NCBI RefSeq assembly: GCF_003955715.1
Contig: NZ_CP034463.1
Coordinates: 8,556,001 to 8,620,000, forward strand
Direction of reading: 5' to 3'
DNA: 64,000 bases
Source: Streptomyces aquilus
GTDB lineage: Bacteria; Actinomycetota; Actinomycetes; Streptomycetales; Streptomycetaceae
Within the stretch, counting starts at the first letter, position 1. Every line of letters starts with the position of its first letter. Below are positions 52,098 through 61,459 of the stretch, in pieces. The notes beneath the pieces are model-generated. The model saw nothing but the letters and a program-made list of their open reading frames with translations, made no database searches and was not told the DNA's origin. Both the position numbers and the translations under genes were made by a program.

Positions 52098-53591
52098 CTA
52101 GTGCGCGTGCACCTCGTTCGTCGCCGCGATCTTCTTCCACGATTTCGGCTGCTGCGGAGCGGCCGACGCCTTGGCGATCGAGGCGGCCCGCGCCGCCGGT
52201 GCGGCCGGCTTCGTCGGCTGGAACAGCCAGGTGTCGAAGAGCGCCGACAGCGACTGCCCGGACACGTCCTCCGCGTACTTCTGGAAGTCGGCGACCGAGG
52301 CGTTGCCGTACGCGTACTTCTGCGGCCAGCCCTTCAGGACCGCGAAGAACGCGTCGTCGCCGATCTCGTTCCGCAGCGCCTGGATCGCCAGCGCGCCCCG
52401 GTCGTAGACGGCGATGTCGAACTGGTTCTCCGGCCCCGGGTCACCGGGCTTCACCGTCCAGAACGGGTCGTCGGCCGGGTGCGAGTCGTACACGTAGTCC
52501 GCGAGTTCCTGCGCGGTGCCCTCGTCCTCGTGCTCGGACCACAGCCACTGCGCGTAGCGCGCGAAGCCCTCGTTGATCCAGATGTCCTTCCAGCCGGACA
52601 CGGACACCAGGTCGCCGTACCACTGGTGGGCCAGCTCGTGCACGACCACCGACACGTTGGAGCCGTTCGCGAACTGCCGCGGGCTGTAGTACGGCCGGGT
52701 CTGCGTCTCCAGCGCGTATCCGGTGGTGGTGTCGGGGACGTACCCGCCGAGCGCGTTGTAGGGGTACGGCCCGAAGTACTCGCTCAGCCAGTCGGCGACC
52801 TCCCCGGTCCGCTCGATGCTGGCCCGCGCGGCACCGTCGTTGGCGCCGAGATCCTTGCTGTAGGCGTTGATGACCGGAATCCCGCTCTCGGTCGTCCCGG
52901 TCGTGATGTCGAACTTGCCGACGGCCAGCGTCGCGAGATACGTGGCCTGCGGCTTGTCGGAACGCCAGTTCCAGCGGGTCCAGCCGAGGCGTGAACTCGT
53001 CGACTGGAGCGTGCCGTTGGAGATGGCCTGGCTGCCGTCCGGCACGAGCACGGACACGTCGTAGGTGGCCTTGTCGAGCGGGTGGTCGTTGCTCGGGAAC
53101 CACCACCAGGCCGATTCGGGCTCGTTGGCGCCCACCCCGCCGTCCGGGGTGCGGTGCCAGCTGGTGAAGCCGTACGCCTGCTTCGACGACGGCACCCCGC
53201 TGTAGCGGACCACGACCGTCACCGAAGTCCCCTTCGGCAACGGCGACTTCGGCGTGATCTCCAGCTCGTGCTCGCCGGACGTGGTGAACGACGCCTTCGC
53301 GCCGTTGACCCGCACCTCGGAGACCTCCAGCAGGAAGTCCAGGTCGAAGCGGGACAAGTCCTGTGTGGTGCGGGCCAGTAGGGTGGCCGTGCCCTCCAGC
53401 TCGTCCGTCGCGGGCTGGTACTTCAGCCGCAGGTCGTAGTGGGAGACGTCGTATCCGCCGTTGCCGTAGGCCGGGTAGTAGGGGTCGCCGATGCCCGGGG
53501 CGCCAGGGGAGTAGCTCGCGGCCGATGCCGGGATCGCCAGCAGGACGGACGCGGCAGCGAGTGCGCCCGGCGCGATGATTCTGCGGTGCAC
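52098..53591 (-). CDS. Secreted M1-family zinc aminopeptidase
   Basis: 497 aa as started here. Signal peptide MHRRIIAPGALAAASVLLAI with an ASA cleavage site. The M1 catalytic set is His318-Glu319-x-x-His322 (HELAHQW) and Glu341 in NEGFA, 18 residues later. The exopeptidase motif is a GYALET variant instead of GAMEN. I chose GTG 53591 because GGAG lies six bases upstream and the signal then has normal length; the frame is open to 53642, which would add 17 residues. Likely exported for peptide degradation, and close to another secreted peptidase. Confidence 0.93.
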   Translation of the reverse strand: MHRRIIAPGALAAASVLLAIPASAASYSPGAPGIGDPYYPAYGNGGYDVSHYDLRLKYQPATDELEGTATLLARTTQDLSRFDLDFLLEVSEVRVNGAKASFTTSGEHELEITPKSPLPKGTSVTVVVRYSGVPSSKQAYGFTSWHRTPDGGVGANEPESAWWWFPSNDHPLDKATYDVSVLVPDGSQAISNGTLQSTSSRLGWTRWNWRSDKPQATYLATLAVGKFDITTGTTESGIPVINAYSKDLGANDGAARASIERTGEVADWLSEYFGPYPYNALGGYVPDTTTGYALETQTRPYYSPRQFANGSNVSVVVHELAHQWYGDLVSVSGWKDIWINEGFARYAQWLWSEHEDEGTAQELADYVYDSHPADDPFWTVKPGDPGPENQFDIAVYDRGALAIQALRNEIGDDAFFAVLKGWPQKYAYGNASVADFQKYAEDVSGQSLSALFDTWLFQPTKPAAPAARAASIAKASAAPQQPKSWKKIAATNEVHAH

Positions 53592-53775
53592 GAAAGCTCC
53601 AAGTCGTAGGGGCACGAAGTCTGTTCGAAGCCTATTCATCACCTGTGGACCCGGGCGTGTCCACGCCCCCTCCTGTCACACGATCGCCATTCGGCCGTCA
53701 TGAGCGACCCCACGCCCCTGCGCGCGTCGAACGGCCCCCTTTTCCACAGGAGTTGACCCATGTACCGTCCGCGCC

Positions 53776-55722
53776 ATGCCGATACGCACGCGCTTCACGA
53801 TCTGGAGACCGCTCGCGACCGCGGCCACCGCCGCCCTGCTGGCCACGTTCCTCACCCCCGCCGCCGCACAGGCCAAGCCCCGGGAGAGCCAACCCGTCTA
53901 CTCCTACGCCAACGCCGTACGCGAGGCCGTCTGGGTGGACACCGGCCTCGACGGGGACGGCGACGGCAAGAAGGACCGCGTGGCCGTCGACATCGTCCGC
54001 CCCCGCGAACCCGCCCAACAGGGCCGCAAGGTTCCGGTCATCATGGACGCCAGCCCGTACTACTCCTGCTGCGGGCGCGGCAACGAGAGCCAGAAGAAGA
54101 CGTACGACACCAACGGCAACGTCGTCCAGATGCCGCTGTTCTACGACAACTACTTCGTACCGCGCGGCTACGCCTTCGTCGGCGTCGACCTCGCCGGCAC
54201 CAACCGCTCCGACGGCTGTGTGGACGTCGGCGGCCGCTCGGACATCCTCTCCGCCAAGGCCGTCGTCGACTGGCTCAACGGCCGCGCCAAGGCGTACACC
54301 AGCCGTACGGGCACCACAACGGCCAAGGCCACCTGGACCAACGGCGCGACCGGCATGATCGGCAAGAGCTGGGACGGCACCATAGCCAACGGCGTCGCCG
54401 CGACCGGCGTCAAGGGCCTGAAGACGATCGTCCCGATCAGCGCCATCTCCTCCTGGTACGACTACTACTTCCAGCAGGGCGCCCCGCTCTACGACTCCGG
54501 CCCCGACTGGCTCTCCGACTACGTCGACAGCCCCGACGCCCGCGCCAAGTGCGCCGCCGTCCAGCAGAAGATCGTCGACGGCGCCCCGCGCACCGGCGAC
54601 TGGACCGGCTTCTGGACCGAGCGCGACTACGTCAAGGACGCGCGCAAGGTGAAGGCCAGCGTCTTCGCCATCCACGGCCAGCAGGACCTCAACGTCCGCA
54701 TGAAGCACCTCGGCCAGTGGTGGGACGCGCTCGCCAAGAACGGCGTCGAGCGCAAGATCTGGCTCTCCCAGACCGGCCACGTCGACCCCTTCGACTTCCG
54801 CCGCGCCACCTGGGTCGACACCCTGCACCGCTGGTTCGACCACGAACTCCTCGGCTACGACAACGGCATCGACCGCGAGCCGATGGCCGACATCGAACGC
54901 CACCCCGACCAGTGGGTGACGTCGAAGGTGTGGCCCCCGCGCGCCACCGCCACCGCCACGCTGCGCCCCGCTCAGGGCACCCAGCCCGGCGTCGGCACCC
55001 TCGGCCTCGCCAAGGGCTCCGGCACCGCGACCTTCACCGACAACCCGGCGCTGAGCGAGACCGACTGGGCCGCGCAGATCGACAGCGCCACCCCCGACAA
55101 GGCGGGCTTCACCACCGGCGCGCTCACCAAGGACCTGCGCATCTCCGGCTCCTCCAACGTCACCGTCACCGCCACGCCCACCACCTCGACGGCCCACCTC
55201 TCCGCCGTCCTCGTGGACCTCGGCCCGAACACCATCCGGGACTACGCGGCGAGCGGCGAGGGCATCAGCACGCTCACCGACCGCACCTGCTGGGGCGTCA
55301 GCACCGCGGGTGACAGCGCCTGCTTCAAGGTGACCCAGGCCAAGACCGCCGACGTCGACTACGAGGTCGTCAGCCGCGGCTGGGCCGACCTCGGCACCTA
55401 CGCGAACCCCGGCAAGGGCGTCCCGCTCACCCCGGGCAAGGCGTACACGATCACCCTCGACCTGGCCGCCACCGACCACGTCGTCCCGGCCGGCCACCGG
55501 CTCGCCCTGATCGTCGCGGGCACGGACAAGGACCTGATCGACCCGCCGTCCACCACACCCACCCTCACGCTGGACCTGTCCCGCACGAAGGCGAGGGTCC
55601 CGCTGGTCGGCGGCGCCCCGGCCTTCGCGCACGCCACCGACGGCGCCGCCACCGTCGTACCGGAAGGCACGGAACTCGACGGCGTCCAGGCGCCGCGATC
55701 CATCCAGCGCGTCCCGGAGTAA
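53776..55722 (+). CDS. Secreted X-Pro dipeptidyl-peptidase (S15/CocE-like)
   Basis: 648 aa with a signal peptide (IRTRFTIWRPLATAATAALL, AQA cleavage). The alpha/beta-hydrolase triad is Ser198 in GKSWDG, Asp304 in GQQDLNV and His335 in QTGHVDPFD. A C-terminal jelly-roll domain (YTITLDLAATDHVVPAGHRL) is typical for the CocE/NonD and X-Pro dipeptidyl-peptidase group. It would remove Xaa-Pro dipeptides outside the cell. ATG 53776. Divergent from the M1 peptidase with a gap of about 185 bp. Confidence 0.93.
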   Translation: MPIRTRFTIWRPLATAATAALLATFLTPAAAQAKPRESQPVYSYANAVREAVWVDTGLDGDGDGKKDRVAVDIVRPREPAQQGRKVPVIMDASPYYSCCGRGNESQKKTYDTNGNVVQMPLFYDNYFVPRGYAFVGVDLAGTNRSDGCVDVGGRSDILSAKAVVDWLNGRAKAYTSRTGTTTAKATWTNGATGMIGKSWDGTIANGVAATGVKGLKTIVPISAISSWYDYYFQQGAPLYDSGPDWLSDYVDSPDARAKCAAVQQKIVDGAPRTGDWTGFWTERDYVKDARKVKASVFAIHGQQDLNVRMKHLGQWWDALAKNGVERKIWLSQTGHVDPFDFRRATWVDTLHRWFDHELLGYDNGIDREPMADIERHPDQWVTSKVWPPRATATATLRPAQGTQPGVGTLGLAKGSGTATFTDNPALSETDWAAQIDSATPDKAGFTTGALTKDLRISGSSNVTVTATPTTSTAHLSAVLVDLGPNTIRDYAASGEGISTLTDRTCWGVSTAGDSACFKVTQAKTADVDYEVVSRGWADLGTYANPGKGVPLTPGKAYTITLDLAATDHVVPAGHRLALIVAGTDKDLIDPPSTTPTLTLDLSRTKARVPLVGGAPAFAHATDGAATVVPEGTELDGVQAPRSIQRVPE

Positions 55723-55805
55723 TCCGACATCGGCTGTTGAAGACCGAGTCATGCGCGGTACCTGTGGTAGGCCGTATCCATGGGTTTCGGGAGAAGGTGC
55801 CGCAC

Positions 55806-57509
55806 ATGACGGAAGACGTGAAGAAAAGGGGTGGCGGGGAAGGCGTGGCAGGCCTTCCCCGCGACCACACCACCGACCGCGTGGTGTTCGGTGTCACCGC
55901 CGTCATCACCGTGGCCTTCGTGATCTGGGGTTCCACGGCGACGGACTCGCTGGAGAGCGTCTCCACGAAGATGCTCAACGGCCTGATCCACAACGGCGGT
56001 TGGGCCTTCATGCTGGCCGCCTCCTGCTTCGTCGTCTTCGCGCTGTGGCTCGCGGTCAGCCGCTACGGCCGCATCCACCTCGGCGCCGAGGGCGAGGAGC
56101 CCGAGTTCCGCACGGTGTCGTGGGTCGCCATGATGTTCAGCGCGGGCATGGGCATCGGACTGATGTTCTACGGCGTGAGTGAACCCCTCGCCCACTACAC
56201 GAGCCCGCCGCCGGGCACGAACCCCGCCGACTCCGGTGACCGCATGGAGACGGCGATGGCGACCACCCTCTTCCACTGGACGCTGCATCCCTGGGCGATC
56301 TACGCGGTGGTCGGCCTCGGCATCGCCTACAGCACCTACCGCAAGCGCCGCCGCCAGACCATCAGCGCGGTGTTCACCCCGCTCATCGGGGAGCGGCACG
56401 CCGAGGGCGGCGTCGGCCGGGTCATCGACATCCTCGCGATCATCGCCACCATCTTCGGCTCCGCGGCCTCCCTCGGGCTCGGCGCGCTCCAGATCGGCTC
56501 CGGGTTCCAGGAGCTGGACTGGATGGACGACGTCAGCACCGGACTGCTCGTCGCGATCATCGCCGTGCTCACCCTGGCCTTCGTCGCCTCGGCCGTCTCG
56601 GGCGTCGAGAAGGGCATCCAGTGGCTGTCCAACACCAACATGGTGCTCGCCCTGATCCTCGCCGTGTTCGTGTTCGTCGCCGGGCCCACGATCATTGTCC
56701 TCGACCTGCTGCCCACCTCGATCTTCTCCTACCTCGGCGACCTTCCCCAGCTCGCCGGCCGCACCGAGGCGAGCGGCGGCAAGGGCGTCGCCGACTGGCT
56801 CGGCAGCTGGACCGTCTTCTACTGGGCCTGGTGGATCTCCTGGACGCCGTTCGTCGGCATGTTCATCGCCCGCATCAGCCGCGGCCGCACCATCCGCCAG
56901 TTCGTCGGCGGCGTCATCCTCGTCCCCAGCACGGTCAGCCTCATCTGGTTCGCCGTCTTCGGCGGTACGGCGATGAAGCTGAAGGAGGGCGGCGCGCTCG
57001 CCGGCGAGGACACCCCCGAGGGCCAGCTCTTCGGTGTGCTCCAGGAGTTCCCCATCGCCACCGCCACCAGCCTGCTCGTCATGATCCTGGTCGGCATCTT
57101 CTTCGTCTCGGGCGCCGACGCCGCCTCCATCGTGATGGGCACCCTCTCCCAGAAGGGCGCCCTCGAACCCGGCCGGTTCGTCGTGGTGTTCTGGGGCATC
57201 GTCACCGGCGCCGTCGCCGCCATCATGCTGCTCGTCGGCAGCGGCCAGGGCGACGCCCTCACCGGCCTGCAGAACCTCACGATCCTCGCCGCCGCGCCCT
57301 TCGTCCTCGTGATGATCGGCATGTGCGTCGCCCTCATGCGCGACCTGCGCCGCGACCCGGTCATCGTGCGCGGCGAGATGGGCTCCGAGGCCGTCGAACT
57401 CGCCGTGATCGAGGGCCACAGGAAGTACGACGGCGACTTCGAGATCAAGGTCGGCCCGGGAGCGGGCACGGAGACGGAGGGCGACCCACTGGGTCACGAC
57501 CACGGCTGA
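55806..57509 (+). CDS. BCCT-family betaine/carnitine/choline transporter
   Basis: 567 aa with twelve predicted transmembrane helices. The family signature is in the central part: SAGMGIGLMFYGVSEPLAHY and WAWWISWTPFVGMFIARISRG, with the Trp-rich substrate-binding helix. It would import a quaternary ammonium compound such as glycine betaine for osmoprotection. The C-terminal tail is charged and acidic, as in osmosensing members. The start ATG 55806 follows GGAGAAGG (nine bases). Confidence 0.95.
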   Translation: MTEDVKKRGGGEGVAGLPRDHTTDRVVFGVTAVITVAFVIWGSTATDSLESVSTKMLNGLIHNGGWAFMLAASCFVVFALWLAVSRYGRIHLGAEGEEPEFRTVSWVAMMFSAGMGIGLMFYGVSEPLAHYTSPPPGTNPADSGDRMETAMATTLFHWTLHPWAIYAVVGLGIAYSTYRKRRRQTISAVFTPLIGERHAEGGVGRVIDILAIIATIFGSAASLGLGALQIGSGFQELDWMDDVSTGLLVAIIAVLTLAFVASAVSGVEKGIQWLSNTNMVLALILAVFVFVAGPTIIVLDLLPTSIFSYLGDLPQLAGRTEASGGKGVADWLGSWTVFYWAWWISWTPFVGMFIARISRGRTIRQFVGGVILVPSTVSLIWFAVFGGTAMKLKEGGALAGEDTPEGQLFGVLQEFPIATATSLLVMILVGIFFVSGADAASIVMGTLSQKGALEPGRFVVVFWGIVTGAVAAIMLLVGSGQGDALTGLQNLTILAAAPFVLVMIGMCVALMRDLRRDPVIVRGEMGSEAVELAVIEGHRKYDGDFEIKVGPGAGTETEGDPLGHDHG

Positions 57510-57518
57510 TCAGGAGGT

Positions 57519-58472
57519 TCAGGCGGAGGCCGCCAGCCCCGCGGCCTCCTCCGCACACCCCCACGCCACCGTCACACCCGCCCCGCCGTGCCCGTAGTTG
57601 TGCACCAACACCCGCCCGTCCGACAGGAGTTCACGCTCCAGCCGGACCGCGTCCCGCGCCGGCCGCAGCCCCACCCGATGCCCCAGCACCCGCGCCCCCG
57701 CGATCTCCGGCCGCAGCGCCGCACACCGCCGTACGATCGCCTCGGCCACGGCCGGATCCGGCTCCGTCGACCACGCGTCCTCGACCGCCGTGCCGCCCAG
57801 CAGCAGCCGCCCGGGCTGCGGGAAGAAGTACGCCATCTCCCCGTCGGCCCCCGTCGACACCACCCACGTCCGGATGCCCGGGTTCTCCACCACGACCAAC
57901 TGCCCCCGCACCGGCACCACGGACGCGTCCGCCGCCAGCTCACGCGCCCCGAGCCCCGTGCAGTTGACCACCACGGGCGCCTCGACCTCCTTCAGATCGG
58001 ACACCGTACGCGTCTCGACCACCCCTCCCGCGGCCGTGAACCGCCGCCGCAGCCACGGCAGATGGGCCGCCATGTCGACCAGCGGCAATCGCGCCCACAG
58101 CCCGGTCCCGGCGTACTCCTCGGAGGTGACCGCCCGCAGTCCGGGCAGCCGGGTGGTCAGCCAGTCGAACCCGTCGTCCAGCTCCTCCTCGCCCAGTACC
58201 CCTTCGACCATGCGTACGCCGGTACGGTCCGGGTCCGCCGCCAGCTGCTCGTACACGTCCAGCGAGCGCAGCGCCCACGCCCGCGCCGCCGCGACCGGCC
58301 TGATCCGGTACGGCCACCACAGCGCCCCGGCAACCGCCGAGGTGGTCCGCTCGACGGGATCCCGCGTCCACACCCGCACCCGGCGCCCGCGCTCGGCCAG
58401 CACCACGGCCGTCGTCAGCCCGATCACGCCCCCGCCGACCACCACGACTTCACCGCTCAGCTCACTCTCCAC
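57519..58472 (-). CDS. D-amino-acid oxidase-like FAD-dependent oxidoreductase
   Basis: 317 aa. The FAD motif VVVGGGVIGLTTAVVLAERG is at the N-terminus; GALWWPYRI and the C-terminal VHNYGHGGAGVTVAWG match D-amino-acid oxidases. It would deaminate D-amino acids with release of H2O2. The start is GTG 58472. Convergent with the BCCT gene and divergent from the next unknown gene. Confidence 0.93.
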   Translation of the reverse strand: MESELSGEVVVVGGGVIGLTTAVVLAERGRRVRVWTRDPVERTTSAVAGALWWPYRIRPVAAARAWALRSLDVYEQLAADPDRTGVRMVEGVLGEEELDDGFDWLTTRLPGLRAVTSEEYAGTGLWARLPLVDMAAHLPWLRRRFTAAGGVVETRTVSDLKEVEAPVVVNCTGLGARELAADASVVPVRGQLVVVENPGIRTWVVSTGADGEMAYFFPQPGRLLLGGTAVEDAWSTEPDPAVAEAIVRRCAALRPEIAGARVLGHRVGLRPARDAVRLERELLSDGRVLVHNYGHGGAGVTVAWGCAEEAAGLAASA

Positions 58473-58538
58473 GGCCGAAACGTAGCGGAATGTGTCATGC
58501 CGTGCTCAGAGGGCGCTTGCTGCGGGAATACTCGCAGC

Positions 58539-59561
58539 ATGTCTGCCGAGTACGCGACCTTCGGCCTGGCACCGGCGATGCGTGCCGGTGGCGTCCTCGT
58601 CAACGGTGACTACCAAGTCCACCGCGACTTCGTGGACTTCATCGTCGACGGACGACCGTTGCTCTTCCAGCTCTCCGACCTCGACGCCGTCTCCCCACTC
58701 GCCTCGGACGTACCACCCTCGATCTTCACCGCCCAGGTCCGCAGCCTCCTGCTGGAGACGGAGGCCCCGCTTCCGGGCGGGCGCTATGTCATCTACGGCT
58801 GCCCCGAGTGCGAGGACCTCGCCTGCGGCGCCGTCACCGCCGTCATCGAGAAGGAGGGCACCGACTACATCTGGCGGGACTTCGCCTGGCAGACCGACGA
58901 ACGGGCCGACCTGGAGCTCAACGGCTACCACGGCATCGGACCCTTCCGGTTCCGCGGCACCGACTACCGCGCCGCCCTCGACTCCCTGCTCACCTCCGCC
59001 ACCGCGAGCCCACGCCGCCGCGTCCTGCTGATCGGCGCCCGCGTCGCCCTGCTGGCCAAGCTCGCCGCCGCCCTGCGCACCATCGGCATCGGCGCCGACA
59101 TCGCCCACGACGCCGACGGCGTCCCCGCCGACGAACTGCGCGGCTACGGAGCCGTCGCCTTCGGCCGGGCGATCGGCGAGGAGGAACGTGCCGCCGTGCG
59201 CCGCGCCTTCGACCGCGCCGGCGTGGAGGTGACGTACGTGAACGGACTCGCCCCGATCGTCCCCCTCCTCGTCGCCCAGATCGAACACGCCCTCGACCGC
59301 AGCCCCGAGGAACAGCGCCGGCTGACCCGCCTGGTCGCCGCCGACGGCGAGGCGGGCGTCGAGGTCACCTCGCCCTGCCGGGTACGCCTCACCGCGTACC
59401 GGCTCGACCGGCTCTTCCGCACCCACGCCCAGGAGGTCTTCGACGGCGTCCTGGAGGCGGGCCGGCACCGGATCGCCCTGGACGCCAGGGCGGTGAAGGG
59501 GGAGGCGTTCGTGGTGGCGCGGACGGCGGGGAGCGTGCTGGTGGAGGCGATGGCGCACTGA
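58539..59561 (+). CDS. Conserved hypothetical protein with a CxxC-x4-C motif and a Rossmann-like second half
   Basis: 340 aa. Residues 1-140 carry a GCPECEDLACG cysteine cluster. From about 160 there is a nucleotide-binding-like segment (RRVLLIGARVALLAKLAAAL then GAVAFGRAIGEEER) and a C-terminal basic region (TPLAY not seen; LTAYRLDRLFRTHAQEV is). I do not recognise a named family; it has been annotated as oxidoreductase in Streptomyces, from memory. ATG 58539 (MSAEYATFGLAPAM). The stop is followed by 42-bp repeats. Confidence 0.8.
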   Translation: MSAEYATFGLAPAMRAGGVLVNGDYQVHRDFVDFIVDGRPLLFQLSDLDAVSPLASDVPPSIFTAQVRSLLLETEAPLPGGRYVIYGCPECEDLACGAVTAVIEKEGTDYIWRDFAWQTDERADLELNGYHGIGPFRFRGTDYRAALDSLLTSATASPRRRVLLIGARVALLAKLAAALRTIGIGADIAHDADGVPADELRGYGAVAFGRAIGEEERAAVRRAFDRAGVEVTYVNGLAPIVPLLVAQIEHALDRSPEEQRRLTRLVAADGEAGVEVTSPCRVRLTAYRLDRLFRTHAQEVFDGVLEAGRHRIALDARAVKGEAFVVARTAGSVLVEAMAH

Positions 59562-59571
59562 CGGGCGGCTC

Positions 59572-59739
59572 GGGAGAGCCGCTGACCAGCCGGGGCGCAC
59601 CGGCCGGCCGTCTGGGGGAGCGACTGCCCAGCCGGGGCGGACCGACCGGCCGTCTGGGGGAGCCGCTGACCAGCCGGGGCGGACCGACCGGCCGCCTGGG
59701 AGAGCCACTGCCTGGCCGGGGCGGACCGACCGGCCGCCC
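59572..59739 (+). repeat. 42-bp tandem repeat, four copies
   Basis: Units start at 59572, 59614, 59656 and 59698, consensus GGGGGAGCCGCTGACCAGCC followed by GGGGCGGACCGACCGGCCG. They begin 11 bp after the stop codon of the unknown gene and end at the promoter of the second ABC-F gene. Confidence 0.93.
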
Positions 59740-59743
59740 TCGC

Positions 59744-59749
59744 TAAAAT
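59744..59749 (+). promoter_or_regulatory. -10 box of the second ABC-F gene (leaderless)
   Basis: TAAAAT lies 10 bases before ATG 59760, so transcription would start at or just before the start codon. It sits right after the 42-bp repeat array; the -35 region falls within the last repeat copy. Confidence 0.6.
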
Positions 59750-59759
59750 CGATCCCCTG

Positions 59760-61403
59760 ATGACTGCCACCCTCGTCGCCAAGAACCTCGCCGCCGGCCA
59801 CGGCGACCGCTCCCTGTTCACCGGGCTCGACCTCGTCGTCGCGCCCGGTGACGTCATCGGGCTGGTCGGCGCCAACGGCGCGGGCAAGTCCACGCTGCTC
59901 AGGCTGCTCGCCGGGCTGACCGCACCGGAGGAGGGCGAGCTCAGGCTCTCCCCGCCGACCGCGACCGTCGGCCACCTCCCGCAGGAACCGGAGCGCCGCC
60001 CCGGCGAGACGATCCGCGCCTTCCTGGCCCGCCGCACCGGCGTCGCCGAGGCCCAGCGGCTCATGGACGAGGCGACCCAGGCGCTCGTCGACGGCGCCCC
60101 CGGCGCGGACGACGCCTACGCCACCAGCCTGGAGCGCTGGCTCGACCTCGGCGGCGCGGACCTCGACGAACGCGCCGAGGAGATCGCCGACTCCCTCGGC
60201 CTGGCCGTGGACCTCGACCAGCCGATGACCTCCCTGTCCGGCGGCCAGGCGGCCCGCGCCGGCCTCGCCTCCCTGCTCCTGTCCCGCTACGACGTCTTCC
60301 TCCTCGACGAGCCCACCAACGACCTCGACCTCGACGGCCTGGAGCGACTGGAGCGCTTCGTCAGCGGCCTGCGCGCCGGCACCGTCGTCGTCAGCCACGA
60401 CCGTGAGTTCCTCACCCGCACGGTCACCAAGGTCCTCGAACTCGACCTCGCCCAGGGACAGATCAACCTCTACGGCGGTGGCTACGAGGCCTATCTGGAG
60501 GAGCGCGAGGTGGCCCGCCGGCACGCCCGCGACGACTACGAGGAGTACGCCGACAAGAAGGCGGCCCTCCAGGATCGCGCCCAGATGCAGCGCTCCTGGA
60601 TGGACAAGGGCGTCAAGAACGCGCGCCGCAAGGCGAACAACGACAACGACAAGATCGGCCGCAAGTTCCGCAGCGAGGCCAGCGAGAAGCAGGCCGCGAA
60701 GGCCCGCCAGACCCAGCGCATGATCGAACGCCTCGACGTGGTCGACGAACCCCGCAAGGAGTGGGAACTGCGCATGGAGATCGCGTCGGCCCCGCGCTCG
60801 GGGTCGGTCGTGGCCACCCTGCGCGACGCGGAGGTGCGGCGCGGCGACTTCACGCTGGGCCCGGTCTCCCTCCAGATCGACTGGGCGGACCGGGTGGCGG
60901 TCACGGGCGCGAACGGCGCCGGCAAGTCGACCCTGCTCGCGGCCCTCCTCGGCCGCGTCCCCGTCGACAGTGGCACGGCCTCCCTCGGCTCCGGTGTCCT
61001 GGTCGGCGAGGTCGACCAGGCCCGCAAGCTCTTCCACGGCGAGGAGACGCTGCTGGACGCCTTCGGCGCGGCCGTCCCCGACCCGGAACCGGCCGAAGTG
61101 CGCACGCTGCTGGCCAAGTTCGGCCTGAAGGCGGACCACGTCCTGCGCTCGGCGGCCACGCTGTCACCGGGCGAGCGCACGCGTGCGGCACTGGCACTGC
61201 TCCAGGGCAGAGGCGTCAACCTCCTGGTCCTGGACGAGCCGACGAACCACCTGGACCTACCGGCCATCGAGCAGTTGGAACAGGCCCTGGACGCCTACGA
61301 GGGCACGCTGCTGCTGGTCACCCACGACCGCAGGATGCTGGACGCGGTGAGGGTGACGCGCCGCCTGGAGGTCAGTCAAGGCAAGGTGACCGAAACGCCG
61401 TAA
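59760..61403 (+). CDS. ABC-F family ATPase
   Basis: 547 aa with two ABC domains and no membrane helices. Walker A motifs are GANGAGKST at 37-45 and GANGAGKST again near 385; Walker B motifs are FLLDEPTNDLD and LVLDEPTNHLD; the first signature is LSGGQ and the second is SPGER, where a Pro replaces the second Gly. The linker is rich in charged helices (REVARRHARDDYEEYADKKA). It acts on the ribosome in known relatives. ATG 59760 with a likely leaderless mRNA. The gene is convergent with tex and shares the hairpin downstream. Confidence 0.92.
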   Translation: MTATLVAKNLAAGHGDRSLFTGLDLVVAPGDVIGLVGANGAGKSTLLRLLAGLTAPEEGELRLSPPTATVGHLPQEPERRPGETIRAFLARRTGVAEAQRLMDEATQALVDGAPGADDAYATSLERWLDLGGADLDERAEEIADSLGLAVDLDQPMTSLSGGQAARAGLASLLLSRYDVFLLDEPTNDLDLDGLERLERFVSGLRAGTVVVSHDREFLTRTVTKVLELDLAQGQINLYGGGYEAYLEEREVARRHARDDYEEYADKKAALQDRAQMQRSWMDKGVKNARRKANNDNDKIGRKFRSEASEKQAAKARQTQRMIERLDVVDEPRKEWELRMEIASAPRSGSVVATLRDAEVRRGDFTLGPVSLQIDWADRVAVTGANGAGKSTLLAALLGRVPVDSGTASLGSGVLVGEVDQARKLFHGEETLLDAFGAAVPDPEPAEVRTLLAKFGLKADHVLRSAATLSPGERTRAALALLQGRGVNLLVLDEPTNHLDLPAIEQLEQALDAYEGTLLLVTHDRRMLDAVRVTRRLEVSQGKVTETP

Positions 61404-61451
61404 GGGGCGCGGGGAACTGCGCGACCAGCCACAACCGGCCCGCAGTTCCCC
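61402..61451. repeat. Streptomyces interspersed hairpin element, copy 2, as bidirectional terminator
   Basis: AAGGGGCGCGGGGAACTGCG is followed by a loop containing GCGCGACCAGCCACAAC and the complementary CGCAGTTCCCC (stem 61411-61421 with 61441-61451, 11 bp). It overlaps the stop of the ABC-F gene and lies 9 bp from the stop of the convergent tex gene. It shares GCGCGACCAGC with copy 1. Confidence 0.75.
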
Positions 61452-61459
61452 ACCAACCG

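Noticed and set aside
53760..55313. A 517-codon frame beginning at the ATG at 53760
   Set aside because: It is the +1 shadow of the X-Pro dipeptidyl-peptidase gene and has Arg/Pro-rich nonsense composition, despite an AGGAG just upstream.
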